Part shown: piece by piece, positions 26,039 to 34,080 of the stretch | Layout: every line of letters begins with the position of its first letter | Numbering within the stretch: the stretch's first letter is position 1 | Source: Bacilli bacterium | GTDB taxonomy: Bacteria > Bacillota_I > Bacilli_A > ML615J-28 > CAG-313 | Assembly (NCBI GenBank): GCA_017501465.1 | Contig: JAFVWY010000009.1 | Coordinates: forward strand, 51,092-115,091 | Direction: 5' to 3' | DNA length: 64,000 nt | Program-made: the position numbers and the translations under genes | Notes under the pieces: generated by a model | Database searches by the model: none | The model's input: only the letters and a program-made list of their open reading frames with translations | Told to the model about the DNA's origin: nothing

Positions 26039-27136
26039 ATGACCGAAAAAGATTTTAAAAAAATCATTAACGATCAAGAATCAAAACAAAGTTCTAAAGT
26101 TAGAATTAATGAATTAAAAGAAAAACTTACTTCAATTATATCTAAATATCTACATCAAGATGTAGAAATAAAAGATGCTAAACTTGGCTCTTGGAATACA
26201 TTTGGTATATATGCGAACACTGAAGAAATATATATATCAATTGATTTACAGAGTAATCTCATTAATAAACAATATGAATATAATTTGTTTTTAAATGAAG
26301 TTGAAAATGCAATGTATTTTCAACAAGCATCAAAAGTTGAAAGAATAAATAATGGGTTAAAAGTATCAGTTGATAATCAAGATTACATTATTGAATTAAA
26401 AAGTGATTATTTAACACCAGTAACTTATTTAAACAGTTTTTCTAGAATCGTTGAAGAAAAATGTAAAGATTACACTTTACTTAAAAATACTTTATTTATT
26501 GTTAATCACTTAATAAAAGAAGAAGAAATAAAAGATATTAATGTTCTTTTCTTAACAAACTTATTTATCAAAACTTTAGAAAAAGAAAGTGTAGAAAATA
26601 AGTACTATAAATATTTAGGATATTTATCAAAAGCTTTAGATGATTTTACTAATAATAAAAAGTTTGAAATTTTAGATTTAGTTGAATCTGATAAACTAAT
26701 GAATTTAAATATAAATGAGGCTAAACTAACCGAATATAGAAAGCTTAGAAAAGCTATCGTTAAAGCAATAACTGTTGAAGAAGAACAAGTCAAATTTGAT
26801 AGTCAATTAGAGGTTGTTGTAGATGTTAATCCTTTATTTGATGATGTTAATAAAACATTTAAATGGCATTATTCTGTTATTGGAAAAAATAATGAAAATT
26901 ATGGTGGCGTTTATAAAAATGATGAAACAGAATATCAAACAGCCATCTTAAAAGGTATCTTTAAAGGATTAAAAGCAGTAGTTGATTTAAATCTTACAAA
27001 AAAGAAAATCATTCTTAAATGTGATTATGAAGGCATATTAACTTCTAAAATGTTAACAAACGATGAAAACAAATCTAGAATGAAAACTATTAATAGTTTA
27101 ATTGAAAATAATAACTTGAAGGTATCATGTAAATAA
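26039..27136 (+). CDS. Unknown protein with an RNase H-like C-terminal domain
   Basis: A 365-residue cytoplasmic protein that I do not recognise as a named family. The N-terminal part (1-250) is Lys/Glu-rich and mostly helical. The last 105 residues look like an RNase H fold: LEVVVDVNPLFDD opens a first strand (Asp262), TEYQTAILKGIFKGLKAVVD fits the Glu-bearing helix and KIILKCDYEGI the strand with the second Asp, the D-E-D order of RNase HI. The ATG at 26039 is chosen because AAGGAGG lies 8 nt upstream; an in-frame TTG at 26033 is too close to it. It is 22 nt downstream of the nuclease gene and ends at a terminator. Confidence 0.55.
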   Translation: MTEKDFKKIINDQESKQSSKVRINELKEKLTSIISKYLHQDVEIKDAKLGSWNTFGIYANTEEIYISIDLQSNLINKQYEYNLFLNEVENAMYFQQASKVERINNGLKVSVDNQDYIIELKSDYLTPVTYLNSFSRIVEEKCKDYTLLKNTLFIVNHLIKEEEIKDINVLFLTNLFIKTLEKESVENKYYKYLGYLSKALDDFTNNKKFEILDLVESDKLMNLNINEAKLTEYRKLRKAIVKAITVEEEQVKFDSQLEVVVDVNPLFDDVNKTFKWHYSVIGKNNENYGGVYKNDETEYQTAILKGIFKGLKAVVDLNLTKKKIILKCDYEGILTSKMLTNDENKSRMKTINSLIENNNLKVSCK

Positions 27137-27165
27137 GGTTCAACTTTTGGTTGAACCTTTTTTTT
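27135..27165 (+). terminator. Terminator before spoIIGA
   Basis: AAGGTTCAAC (27135-27144), TTTTG loop, GTTGAACCTT (27150-27159) and a T-run of eight. The T-run merges with the -35 region of the next promoter. Confidence 0.9.
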
Positions 27166-27196
27166 GACAAGATATTATTTTTAAAAAAGTTATAAT
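27161..27196 (+). promoter_or_regulatory. spoIIG-type promoter: consensus hexamers with a 21-nt spacer and a 0A-box-like site
   Basis: TTGACA (27164-27169) and TATAAT (27191-27196) are both perfect but 21 nt apart, too far for normal sigma-A use. The minus-strand text of 27161-27171, CTTGTCAAAAA, matches the Spo0A box TTTGTCRAAAA except at its first base and overlaps the -35. The Bacillus spoIIG promoter has the same design, with a 22-nt spacer and Spo0A dependence. The predicted start of transcription falls at the start codon (27203). Confidence 0.7.
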
Positions 27197-27202
27197 AAAA
27201 CT

Positions 27203-27907
27203 ATGTTAATTTATAAAACCGTTGTTTATATTGATTTAGTTATATTGTCAACCCTAGCAGTTAATTACTTGTTTATTAAAGCGTGTAGTATCTTTCTTAA
27301 AACAAGACTTAGTATTATAAGAACAATACTTGCATTAACTGTTAGTGTTGGAAGTATCTTTTTATTTTTAGTACCAATAAAATATATATATAATTTAAGA
27401 TACTTCGTAGGTATTTTAATTGGCTTAATTGCATTTAAAGATAAAGAAAATAAGCTGTTAGGCATAAGTATTATATATATGTTAAACTTAAGTTTTATTG
27501 GTAGTTTAGTAGTTTTTAAAATTGATAACTATCTGTTATTATTAATTACATGTATTTTAATTATATTTATATATTCAATAGAATACTTATATAAAAAGAT
27601 TATAAAAAAAGATCATCATGAATATAATGTATTAATTAATAATCAAAAATATGTAGGTATTTATGATACGGGAAATAGAAGTTTATATCAAGACTGTCCA
27701 ATTGTTTATTTAAATAAAAAATATTTTAGTGACATATTTATAAAAATAGGTAGTGTTTTAATAGATACAATAAATGGAACTAGTTTGATGGATATTTATC
27801 AAGGTCCAATAATTTTCATTAATAAAAGGCAATACCAAGTATTTTATGGATTTTCTAATATAAAAGAAGATATTATATTAAATTATTATATGGAGGGATT
27901 ATGTTAA
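27203..27907 (+). CDS. spoIIGA: Sporulation pro-sigma-E processing protease SpoIIGA
   Basis: A 234-residue membrane aspartic protease (Bacillus form about 309). About five N-terminal membrane segments (residues 5-30, 40-60, 66-78, 84-105, 108-128) lead to a cytoplasmic domain with VGIYDTGNRSLYQDCPIV, whose Asp155 in DTGN is the catalytic residue by family comparison. Next to a SigE gene the identity is strong. The start lacks a ribosome site and may be leaderless given the promoter position. It overlaps sigE by 7 nt. The protease domain is shorter than in Bacillus at its C-terminus. Confidence 0.88.
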   Translation: MLIYKTVVYIDLVILSTLAVNYLFIKACSIFLKTRLSIIRTILALTVSVGSIFLFLVPIKYIYNLRYFVGILIGLIAFKDKENKLLGISIIYMLNLSFIGSLVVFKIDNYLLLLITCILIIFIYSIEYLYKKIIKKDHHEYNVLINNQKYVGIYDTGNRSLYQDCPIVYLNKKYFSDIFIKIGSVLIDTINGTSLMDIYQGPIIFINKRQYQVFYGFSNIKEDIILNYYMEGLC

Positions 27908-28620
27908 AAATATTATTTAAAAGTATTGAAAAGTTAATGATTAAATTATTTCGTAAAAACAATATTTGTTTTTACATAAATAGCAATAATACTCTACCAC
28001 CTCCTTTAGATGAAGAAGAAGAGCATAAATTATTATTAAAAGTCCAAGATAATGATTTAGAAGCTAGAAATACTTTAATTGTTCATAATTTAAGATTAGT
28101 TGTTTTTATCGCCAAGAAATTTGAAAATACTAGAATTAATTTGGAAGATTTAATTAGTATTGGCTCACTTGGTTTGATAAAAGCTATTGGCACATTTAAA
28201 TTAGATAAAAATATCAAACTAGCAACCTACGCATCACGTTGTATTGAAAATGAGATATTGATGTATTTAAGAAAGACCCATAGAATCCGTCAAGAAATAT
28301 CTTTAGATGAGGTATTAAGTATTGATGCAGAAGGGAATGAAATGATACTTTGTGATGTTTTAAGTGATGATGCAAAATCTAATTTAACTAAACTTACAGA
28401 AAATGAAGATGTAGATAATTTATATAAAGCCTTAGATAAACTTACAAAAAGAGAAAGAGAAATTATTGTCATGAGATATGGATTATTTGATTGTGAGGAA
28501 AAAACACAAAAAGAAGTTGCAGATATTTTAGGTATTTCACAATCTTACATATCAAGACTAGAAAAAAGAATTATTGATAAAATGCGACATGAAATTGAAT
28601 TAATGGTAAAAGTTGGTTAA
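27901..28620 (+). CDS. sigE: Sporulation sigma factor SigE (pro-form)
   Basis: A 239-residue sigma-70 family factor very close to Bacillus SigE: LPPPLDEEEEHKLL near residue 32, NLRLVVFIAKKFENT, EDLISIGSLGLIKAI and KLATYASRCIENEILMYLR (regions 2.1-2.4), and EKTQKEVADILGISQSYISRLEKR (region 4.2). A basic amphipathic pro-sequence is present, and CFYINSNNT aligns with the SpoIIGA cleavage site of Bacillus, predicting a cut between Phe24 and Tyr25. It directs early mother-cell transcription. Translation starts inside the end of spoIIGA after a TGGAGGGAT site. Confidence 0.95.
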   Translation: MLKILFKSIEKLMIKLFRKNNICFYINSNNTLPPPLDEEEEHKLLLKVQDNDLEARNTLIVHNLRLVVFIAKKFENTRINLEDLISIGSLGLIKAIGTFKLDKNIKLATYASRCIENEILMYLRKTHRIRQEISLDEVLSIDAEGNEMILCDVLSDDAKSNLTKLTENEDVDNLYKALDKLTKREREIIVMRYGLFDCEEKTQKEVADILGISQSYISRLEKRIIDKMRHEIELMVKVG

Positions 28621-28636
28621 TTATTAAATTTATTTT

Positions 28637-28683
28637 TGAATAAAAATTAAAAAATCACCCCATACTTTTAATGGGGTGAAGGT
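28637..28683 (+). promoter_or_regulatory. Sigma-F/G-type promoter overlapping a ribosome-site hairpin before sigG
   Basis: TGAATA (28637-28642), an 18-nt spacer and CATACTT (28661-28667) fit the forespore (sigma-F/sigma-G) promoter pattern. TCACCCCAT (28655-28663) and ATGGGGTGA (28671-28679) form a perfect 9-bp stem whose right arm is the sigG ribosome site GGGGTGA. In read-through RNA from sigE the site would be masked. RNA started from the local promoter at about 28674 lacks the left arm and would be free. Confidence 0.8.
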
Positions 28684-29454
28684 ATGAGAAATAAAGTTGA
28701 AATTACTGGAGTTAATACACAAGATTTAAAAGTATTAACATCTAGTGAATCTTTAAAGTTATTAAAAAAATATCAAGAGGGAAATCTTGAAGCAAGAACT
28801 TTATTAATAGAAGGAAATTTAAAATTAGTTTTGAGTGTAATAAAAAAATTTAACTACAAATCAGAAAACCTAGATGATTTATTTCAAGTAGGTTGTATGG
28901 GGTTAATTAAAGCAATAGATAATTTTGATTTATCACATGGTGTAATGTTTTCCACATATGCCGTACCAATGATAATTGGTGAAATTAGAAGGTATTTAAG
29001 AGATAATTCTAAAATCAGAATATCGAGAAGTTTAAAAGACATTGCTTATAAAACTTTACAGTTTAAAGAAAAATATATTCAAACTAATTTTAAAGAACCA
29101 ACCATAGAAGAAATATCAAAAGCATTAGAAATACCAGTTGAAGATATTGTTATTGCATTAGAAGCTATTCAAGAACCAGTATCTATTTATACTCCTATTT
29201 ATACAAATGGTAATGATGAAATATATTTATTAGATCAAATACCAGATGGAGAGTATAATGAAAATGATCGCATTAATAAAATGATTATCGAAGAAGGTAT
29301 TAAAAGATTAAATCCAAGACTAAAAAATATTATATATGATCGTTACTATAATAATAAAACTCAAATGGAAATTGCCTCAGAAATTGGTATCTCTCAAGCT
29401 CAAGTGTCAAGACTAGAAAAAAGCGCTTTAAAAATTATTTTTGAAGAAAAATAA
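28684..29454 (+). CDS. sigG: Forespore sigma factor SigG
   Basis: A 256-residue sigma factor. RNKVEITGVNTQDLKVL at the N-terminus is the SigG-specific tag. NLDDLFQVGCMGLIKAIDNF, FSTYAVPMIIGEIRRYLRDN (region 2) and KTQMEIASEIGISQAQVSRLEKSA (region 4.2) are nearly identical to Bacillus SigG. SigG drives late forespore genes. The order spoIIGA-sigE-sigG is that of Bacillus and Clostridium. The control region before it combines a forespore promoter and a masking hairpin. No other sporulation operon is in the window. Confidence 0.96.
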   Translation: MRNKVEITGVNTQDLKVLTSSESLKLLKKYQEGNLEARTLLIEGNLKLVLSVIKKFNYKSENLDDLFQVGCMGLIKAIDNFDLSHGVMFSTYAVPMIIGEIRRYLRDNSKIRISRSLKDIAYKTLQFKEKYIQTNFKEPTIEEISKALEIPVEDIVIALEAIQEPVSIYTPIYTNGNDEIYLLDQIPDGEYNENDRINKMIIEEGIKRLNPRLKNIIYDRYYNNKTQMEIASEIGISQAQVSRLEKSALKIIFEEK

Positions 29455-29483
29455 ATAAAACATAAGCAATTATAAATAAATAA

Positions 29484-29492
29484 TGGTATAAT
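29484..29492 (+). promoter_or_regulatory. Extended -10 promoter before the ECF S component
   Basis: TGG directly followed by TATAAT (29487-29492); no good -35 at 17 nt. No riboswitch-like structure is apparent between sigG and the gene. Confidence 0.5.
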
Positions 29493-29510
29493 AGTTATAG
29501 AGGTGATATT

Positions 29511-30122
29511 ATGGCATATATATATGTTGCCCTTATAATTACTATTATCTTATGCTTATATTTATTTGTTAAATTCAAAGATAATAAACATAATAAAACT
29601 TTAAACTACGAAAAGAAACATGCTATTAGAAATATTGCTATTAGTAGTATCATGATGGCATTAGCTGCTATTTTAAAAGTATATGGCATTATGATTGGAA
29701 CGGATATGCGTATTTCATTTTATGCAATACCTTTAATTTTAGCAGGTCTTGTATGTGGAATTGATTATGGTATTTTAGCAGCCCTTGGTGCTGATATAGT
29801 ATATTCCATGTTTAGTGGATATGCTTTTAATATCACATATACTATAGGTGCATTATTTTGGGGAATGCTTGGTGGTATTTTAAAATACTATGATTCTAGA
29901 TTCAATAGACTTAGTATAATATTAGTTGTAGTAGGTGTCATCTTAACATCTTTATTAGAAACTCATATAAATTTATTAAGTAATTTAATTTTGTATGGCA
30001 CTGAAACTACACTTGCGTTATTGTTTTATAAATATTTAATAATAATAATTAAGATTCCAATCATTTGTATCTTTACTATTTTATTGTATAATCGTGTAAT
30101 TAAAAAAATAATTAAAGAGTAA
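29511..30122 (+). CDS. ECF transporter S component (FolT/folate-like)
   Basis: A 203-residue protein with about six membrane segments: one at the very N-terminus (residues 3-19), then an S-component core beginning NIAISSIMMALAAILKV. It includes RISFYAIPLILAGLVCGIDYG, then ADIVYSMFSGY and LFWGMLGGIL, the pattern of FolT-type folate S components. It should capture a vitamin and pass it to a shared EcfAAT module encoded elsewhere. The extra N-terminal helix and basic linker (KDNKHNKTLNYEKKHA) precede the canonical start of the fold. Ligand identity (folate versus another vitamin) is tentative. An AGAGGTGAT ribosome site is present. Confidence 0.72.
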   Translation: MAYIYVALIITIILCLYLFVKFKDNKHNKTLNYEKKHAIRNIAISSIMMALAAILKVYGIMIGTDMRISFYAIPLILAGLVCGIDYGILAALGADIVYSMFSGYAFNITYTIGALFWGMLGGILKYYDSRFNRLSIILVVVGVILTSLLETHINLLSNLILYGTETTLALLFYKYLIIIIKIPIICIFTILLYNRVIKKIIKE

Positions 30123-30139
30123 AAAACAAAGTAAAGTTA

Positions 30140-30168
30140 TTGAGAAAAATAAAGAAATTTAGTATAAT
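30140..30168 (+). promoter_or_regulatory. Sigma-A promoter of gpmI-eno
   Basis: TTGAGA (30140-30145), 17-nt spacer, TATAAT (30163-30168). Confidence 0.85.
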
Positions 30169-30197
30169 AAATAATCGAAAGAAAGAGGAATTAAAAT

Positions 30198-31715
30198 ATG
30201 AGCAAGAAAAATTTAGTAATGTTAGCTATCTTAGATGGTTATGGAATTAATGAAAGTAGTGTTGGTAATGCAATTAGCGCTGCCAAAAAACCTAATTTAG
30301 ATTATATTTTTAATCATTATCCATATACTTTAATTGGTGCAAGTGGCGAAGATGTTGGTCTTCCAGATGGCCAAATGGGTAACTCAGAAGTAGGACATAT
30401 GAATATAGGTGCTGGTAGAATTGTTTATCAATCATTAACAAGAGTAAATATTGCGGTTAGAAAAGATGAATTAGCTTCAATGCCTGCTATTAAAAAAGCT
30501 TTTGATCATGCATTAAATAATAACTCTAGCCTACATATTATGGGCTTAATGAGTGATGGCGGAGTTCACTCTCACATCGATCATATTATTTACTTAATGA
30601 AAAAAGCACATGATGCGGGTATTAAAAATGTATATGTTCATTCATTCTTAGATGGAAGAGATGTACCACCAAAATCTGCTAAAGAATTCTTACAAAAATT
30701 ACAAGATAATTTTGTAGAAGGAATTAGTGCAGGGGTTGTTAGTGGAAGATACTATGCAATGGATAGAGATAAAATCTATGAAAGAGTACAACTTGCCTAT
30801 GACGCTTTAGTATATGGTAAGGGTGAGGTTAAAGGTTTATTAGATGGAATTGATGATTCTTACGCAAATGGTGTAACTGATGAATTTGTAGTTCCATACT
30901 TAGTAAATAAAGATGCAACAATCAAAGAAAATGATGCTGTAATTTTTGCTAACTTTAGACCAGATAGAGCAATTCAAATTAGTTTAGGACTTACAAACCC
31001 TAGTAAAACTACACTACAAAATACAATAGATTTTAAAAATTTATGTTTCGTTCAAATGATGCATTATAGTGAAGATGTATTGGGTGATGTTTGTTTCCCA
31101 TTACAAGAATTAAAGAATATCTATGGAGAAGTGATTGCTGATAATGGATTGAAACAATTAAGAATTGCTGAAACACAAAAATATGCTCACGTTACATTCT
31201 TCTTTGATGGTGGTGAGGATAAAGAAATTAAAGGTAGTACTAGAATTTTAATTGATTCACCAAAAATTGAAACTTTTGATATGATGCCTGAAATGAGTGC
31301 ATATCAAATTACAGAAAGAGTATTACAAGAAATTAAAACTCAAAAATTTGATACAATCATTTTAAATTTTGCAAACTGTGATATGGTTGGTCATACTGCT
31401 GTTATGGATGCAACAATTAAAGCGGTTGAAGTAGTTGATGAATGTATTGGTCAAATTAAAGAAGCTGTAGATCAAGTAGGTGGAACATTAATTATTACTG
31501 CTGACCATGGTAATGCTGATATGTTAATAAATGAAGAAGGCTTACCACACACAGCTCACACTACAAACCCAGTTCCGTTCTGTATTGTTAAAGAAGGTTA
31601 TGAATTAGAAGAAACTGGTAATTTAGGTGATATTGTTCCTACAATGCTAGAGTTACTAGGTATTGAAAAACCAGTTGAAATGACTGGTAAATCAATGATT
31701 AAACATAAAAAATAA
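30198..31715 (+). CDS. gpmI: Cofactor-independent phosphoglycerate mutase
   Basis: The 505-residue Mn-dependent enzyme interconverts 3- and 2-phosphoglycerate. Visible: LAILDGYGIN (metal Asp near residue 12), GQMGNSEVGHMNIGAGR (phosphorylated Ser near 64), DGGVHSHIDHI near 122, FLDGRDVPP near 152, NFRPDRAIQ near 257, NCDMVGHTA near 396 and TADHGNADM near 435. Length is normal. It is followed after 12 nt by eno, the next glycolytic step, so the two form an operon. Confidence 0.98.
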   Translation: MSKKNLVMLAILDGYGINESSVGNAISAAKKPNLDYIFNHYPYTLIGASGEDVGLPDGQMGNSEVGHMNIGAGRIVYQSLTRVNIAVRKDELASMPAIKKAFDHALNNNSSLHIMGLMSDGGVHSHIDHIIYLMKKAHDAGIKNVYVHSFLDGRDVPPKSAKEFLQKLQDNFVEGISAGVVSGRYYAMDRDKIYERVQLAYDALVYGKGEVKGLLDGIDDSYANGVTDEFVVPYLVNKDATIKENDAVIFANFRPDRAIQISLGLTNPSKTTLQNTIDFKNLCFVQMMHYSEDVLGDVCFPLQELKNIYGEVIADNGLKQLRIAETQKYAHVTFFFDGGEDKEIKGSTRILIDSPKIETFDMMPEMSAYQITERVLQEIKTQKFDTIILNFANCDMVGHTAVMDATIKAVEVVDECIGQIKEAVDQVGGTLIITADHGNADMLINEEGLPHTAHTTNPVPFCIVKEGYELEETGNLGDIVPTMLELLGIEKPVEMTGKSMIKHKK

Positions 31716-31727
31716 GAAGGTGAATTT

Positions 31728-32993
31728 ATGCCATTTATAACTGATGTTTATGCAAGAGAAGTGCTAGACTCAAGAGGCAATCCCACAATTCAAGTTGAAG
31801 TAGAAGTAGAAAGTGGATTTAAAGCTAGTGCCATGGTACCAAGCGGTGCATCGACTGGTTCACATGAAGCTTTAGAATTAAGAGATAATGATCCTAAAAG
31901 ATTTAAAGGCAAAGGTGTTTTAAAAGCGGTAAGAAATATTAATGATATTATTGCTAGTGAAATCATTGGATATGATTGTCGTAATCAACGTTTAATTGAT
32001 CAATTAATGATTAAACTTGATGGGACACCAAATAAATCAAAATTAGGTGCCAACGCTATATTAGGCGTTTCGCTTGCGGTTGCTAAAGTTGCTAGTGAAT
32101 ATACAGGGCTTCCTCTATATCAATATTTTGGTGGATTTAATGCTCATAATTTACCAATGCCACTTATGAATATTCTAAATGGTGGTGCTCATGCTGATTG
32201 GAGTATTGACTTCCAAGAAATTATGATTGTACCAGCTAAAGCTAATTCATTCCGCGATGCCTTAAGAATGGGTGTGGAAGTATTCCATACTTTAAAAGAA
32301 GTCTTAAAAACTAAGGGATTAACAACAGGTGTTGGAGATGAAGGTGGATATGCTCCAAAACTTAAGTCTAATGAAGAAGCAATTCAGCTAGTTGTTAAAG
32401 CTATCAAACAAGCTGGCTATAAACCAGGGGTTGATATCTTTGTTGCATTAGATGTTGCAGCAACTGAGTTTTATGATGCCGAAACAAAACTTTATAATTT
32501 GAAATGCGATAAGAAGTCTTTAACTTATAAAGAACTTGTAAGTTATTTTGAATCTATTTGTACAAAACATCCAATCATTTCCATTGAAGATGGTATTGCT
32601 GAAGATGATTTGGAAGGGTGGAAACACTTAACTACAAGACTAGGTCATCGAATTCAACTTGTAGGTGATGATTTATTTGTAACAAATACTGCTAGAATTC
32701 AAATGGGAATCGAATCACAAATAGCTAATGCAGTGTTAATTAAAATTAATCAAATTGGTACTTTAACAGAAACTTTTGATGCTATTTTACTTGCTCAAAA
32801 AGCTGGTTATAAAGCGGTAGTATCACATAGAAGTGGTGAAACAGAAGATACTACTATTGCTGATATTGCTGTAGGTCTTAATACTGGTCAAATTAAAACT
32901 GGTAGTTTATCTAGAAGTGAAAGAATAGCAAAGTATAATCGTTTATTAGTAATTGAAGATGAACTAGGTAATGCTAGCACATATAATGAATAA
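31728..32993 (+). CDS. eno: Enolase
   Basis: The 421-residue enzyme dehydrates 2-phosphoglycerate to phosphoenolpyruvate and also sits in the RNA degradosome of many Bacillota. Signatures: [34 protein letters not shown] near residue 37, [12 protein letters not shown] near 205, [10 protein letters not shown] near 287, GDDLFVTN near 313, [12 protein letters not shown] near 336 and [10 protein letters not shown] near 366. AGAAGGTGA precedes the ATG. It ends the gpmI unit at a bidirectional terminator. Confidence 0.98.
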   Translation: MPFITDVYAREVLDSRGNPTIQVEVEVESGFKASAMVPSGASTGSHEALELRDNDPKRFKGKGVLKAVRNINDIIASEIIGYDCRNQRLIDQLMIKLDGTPNKSKLGANAILGVSLAVAKVASEYTGLPLYQYFGGFNAHNLPMPLMNILNGGAHADWSIDFQEIMIVPAKANSFRDALRMGVEVFHTLKEVLKTKGLTTGVGDEGGYAPKLKSNEEAIQLVVKAIKQAGYKPGVDIFVALDVAATEFYDAETKLYNLKCDKKSLTYKELVSYFESICTKHPIISIEDGIAEDDLEGWKHLTTRLGHRIQLVGDDLFVTNTARIQMGIESQIANAVLIKINQIGTLTETFDAILLAQKAGYKAVVSHRSGETEDTTIADIAVGLNTGQIKTGSLSRSERIAKYNRLLVIEDELGNASTYNE

Positions 32994-33019
32994 ATAATTA
33001 AATTGAATTAGAAAATGCA

Positions 33020-33048
33020 AAAATGAGGCTAAAATTAGCCTCATTTTT
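33020..33048. terminator. Bidirectional terminator between eno and lgt
   Basis: AAAATGAGGCTAA (33020-33032) pairs with TTAGCCTCATTTT (33035-33047) with a T-run in each direction. Confidence 0.9.
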
Positions 33049-33064
33049 AATTTTAAACACTAAA

Positions 33065-33961
33065 TTATATTTCCATCTGTTTTTTCTTATTAAAGTAGTA
33101 ATATAGATAAATGAATACTAAACCAACAATAACAATTAAAATACTAAGTAATTGAGAAGGACTAATTCCTAAATTAGTACTACCTCGATTATCAAAACGT
33201 TTAAATTCGATTAAGAATCTAAAGATACCATAGGATATGACATATAATGGCATTTGATATTTTTTTATAAAATATAATGCAACAAATAGTAATAACAAGA
33301 AAGTTGTTTCAAATAACTGGGTAGGTAATAATTTAGTATTTTCAGCATATTGTAATGCAAGAGTATAATATAGATTTATTTCATTATAGTCAGTATAAAT
33401 TTTATTTTCATCATAATTTAATTCAGCAAGTTTTTGGTTGAATAGTTTTTTATAACCATCACTTCCTATAACAACAATTCGGTATATTCCATTTGGTGTT
33501 TTAGTTAGTGTTGCGTCTCCTGGGAAATGAACAGCAAGTTTAGATTCGCTAACTTCACCATAACAACATCCTGCACAAAAACAGCCAACTCTACCAACTG
33601 CATGGCCTAAAATGATACCCATAGAAACAATATTAATAATTTTGAAGAATTGTTTTCTTAAAGGTTTTAAAAAGATTAAGAATAAAATTACTAAAGTAGT
33701 CATCGCAGAAATCATTCCGCCTAAGAAAGTAATTCCACCCTTTCCCCAACCTTCACCATTTATATAGTGAAATAAATCATCAAAAAATCTCGCACCAATA
33801 TAAAATGCAATACCTGCATAACTAAATACGACAATTAGTCTTTCATAAGTTTTCTTATCAAGACCAAGTTTGTTGACTTGTTTAAAAATATATATTAAAC
33901 CTAATATTACCCCAATAACAATTAATAAGGGAAATAAGACGCTACCGTGTTGGTAAAACAT
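33065..33961 (-). CDS. lgt: Prolipoprotein diacylglyceryl transferase
   Basis: A 298-residue integral membrane enzyme that transfers diacylglycerol to the lipobox Cys of prelipoproteins, needed for the three lipoproteins in this window. About seven hydrophobic segments are seen. Motifs: GHAVGRVGCFCAGCCYG near residue 121 (the clostridial version of the Lgt signature around the essential Arg), LLPTQLFET near 205 and YGIFRFLIEFKR near 245. The usual HPTQLYE has Leu in place of His. A GAGGTGATT ribosome site and a consensus divergent promoter support the start. Confidence 0.9.
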   Translation of the reverse strand: MFYQHGSVLFPLLIVIGVILGLIYIFKQVNKLGLDKKTYERLIVVFSYAGIAFYIGARFFDDLFHYINGEGWGKGGITFLGGMISAMTTLVILFLIFLKPLRKQFFKIINIVSMGIILGHAVGRVGCFCAGCCYGEVSESKLAVHFPGDATLTKTPNGIYRIVVIGSDGYKKLFNQKLAELNYDENKIYTDYNEINLYYTLALQYAENTKLLPTQLFETTFLLLLFVALYFIKKYQMPLYVISYGIFRFLIEFKRFDNRGSTNLGISPSQLLSILIVIVGLVFIYLYYYFNKKKQMEI

Positions 33962-33985
33962 ATAATCACCTCGTTTACTATAAAT

Positions 33986-34014
33986 ATTATATCTTAATTT
34001 AAACTAAATGTCAA
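33986..34014 (-). promoter_or_regulatory. Sigma-A promoter of lgt
   Basis: On the minus strand TTGACA (34014-34009), 17-nt spacer, TATAAT (33991-33986): a perfect consensus promoter, divergent from the one at 34028. Confidence 0.92.
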
Positions 34015-34027
34015 AAATAGTATTTAT

Positions 34028-34056
34028 TTGAATATTTAATTTAAATATAGTATAAT
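34028..34056 (+). promoter_or_regulatory. Sigma-A promoter of the rsmB-rlmN-rsgA-rpe operon
   Basis: TTGAAT (34028-34033), 17-nt spacer, TATAAT (34051-34056). Confidence 0.85.
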
Positions 34057-34080
34057 AGTAAATAGATTATAGGTGATATC

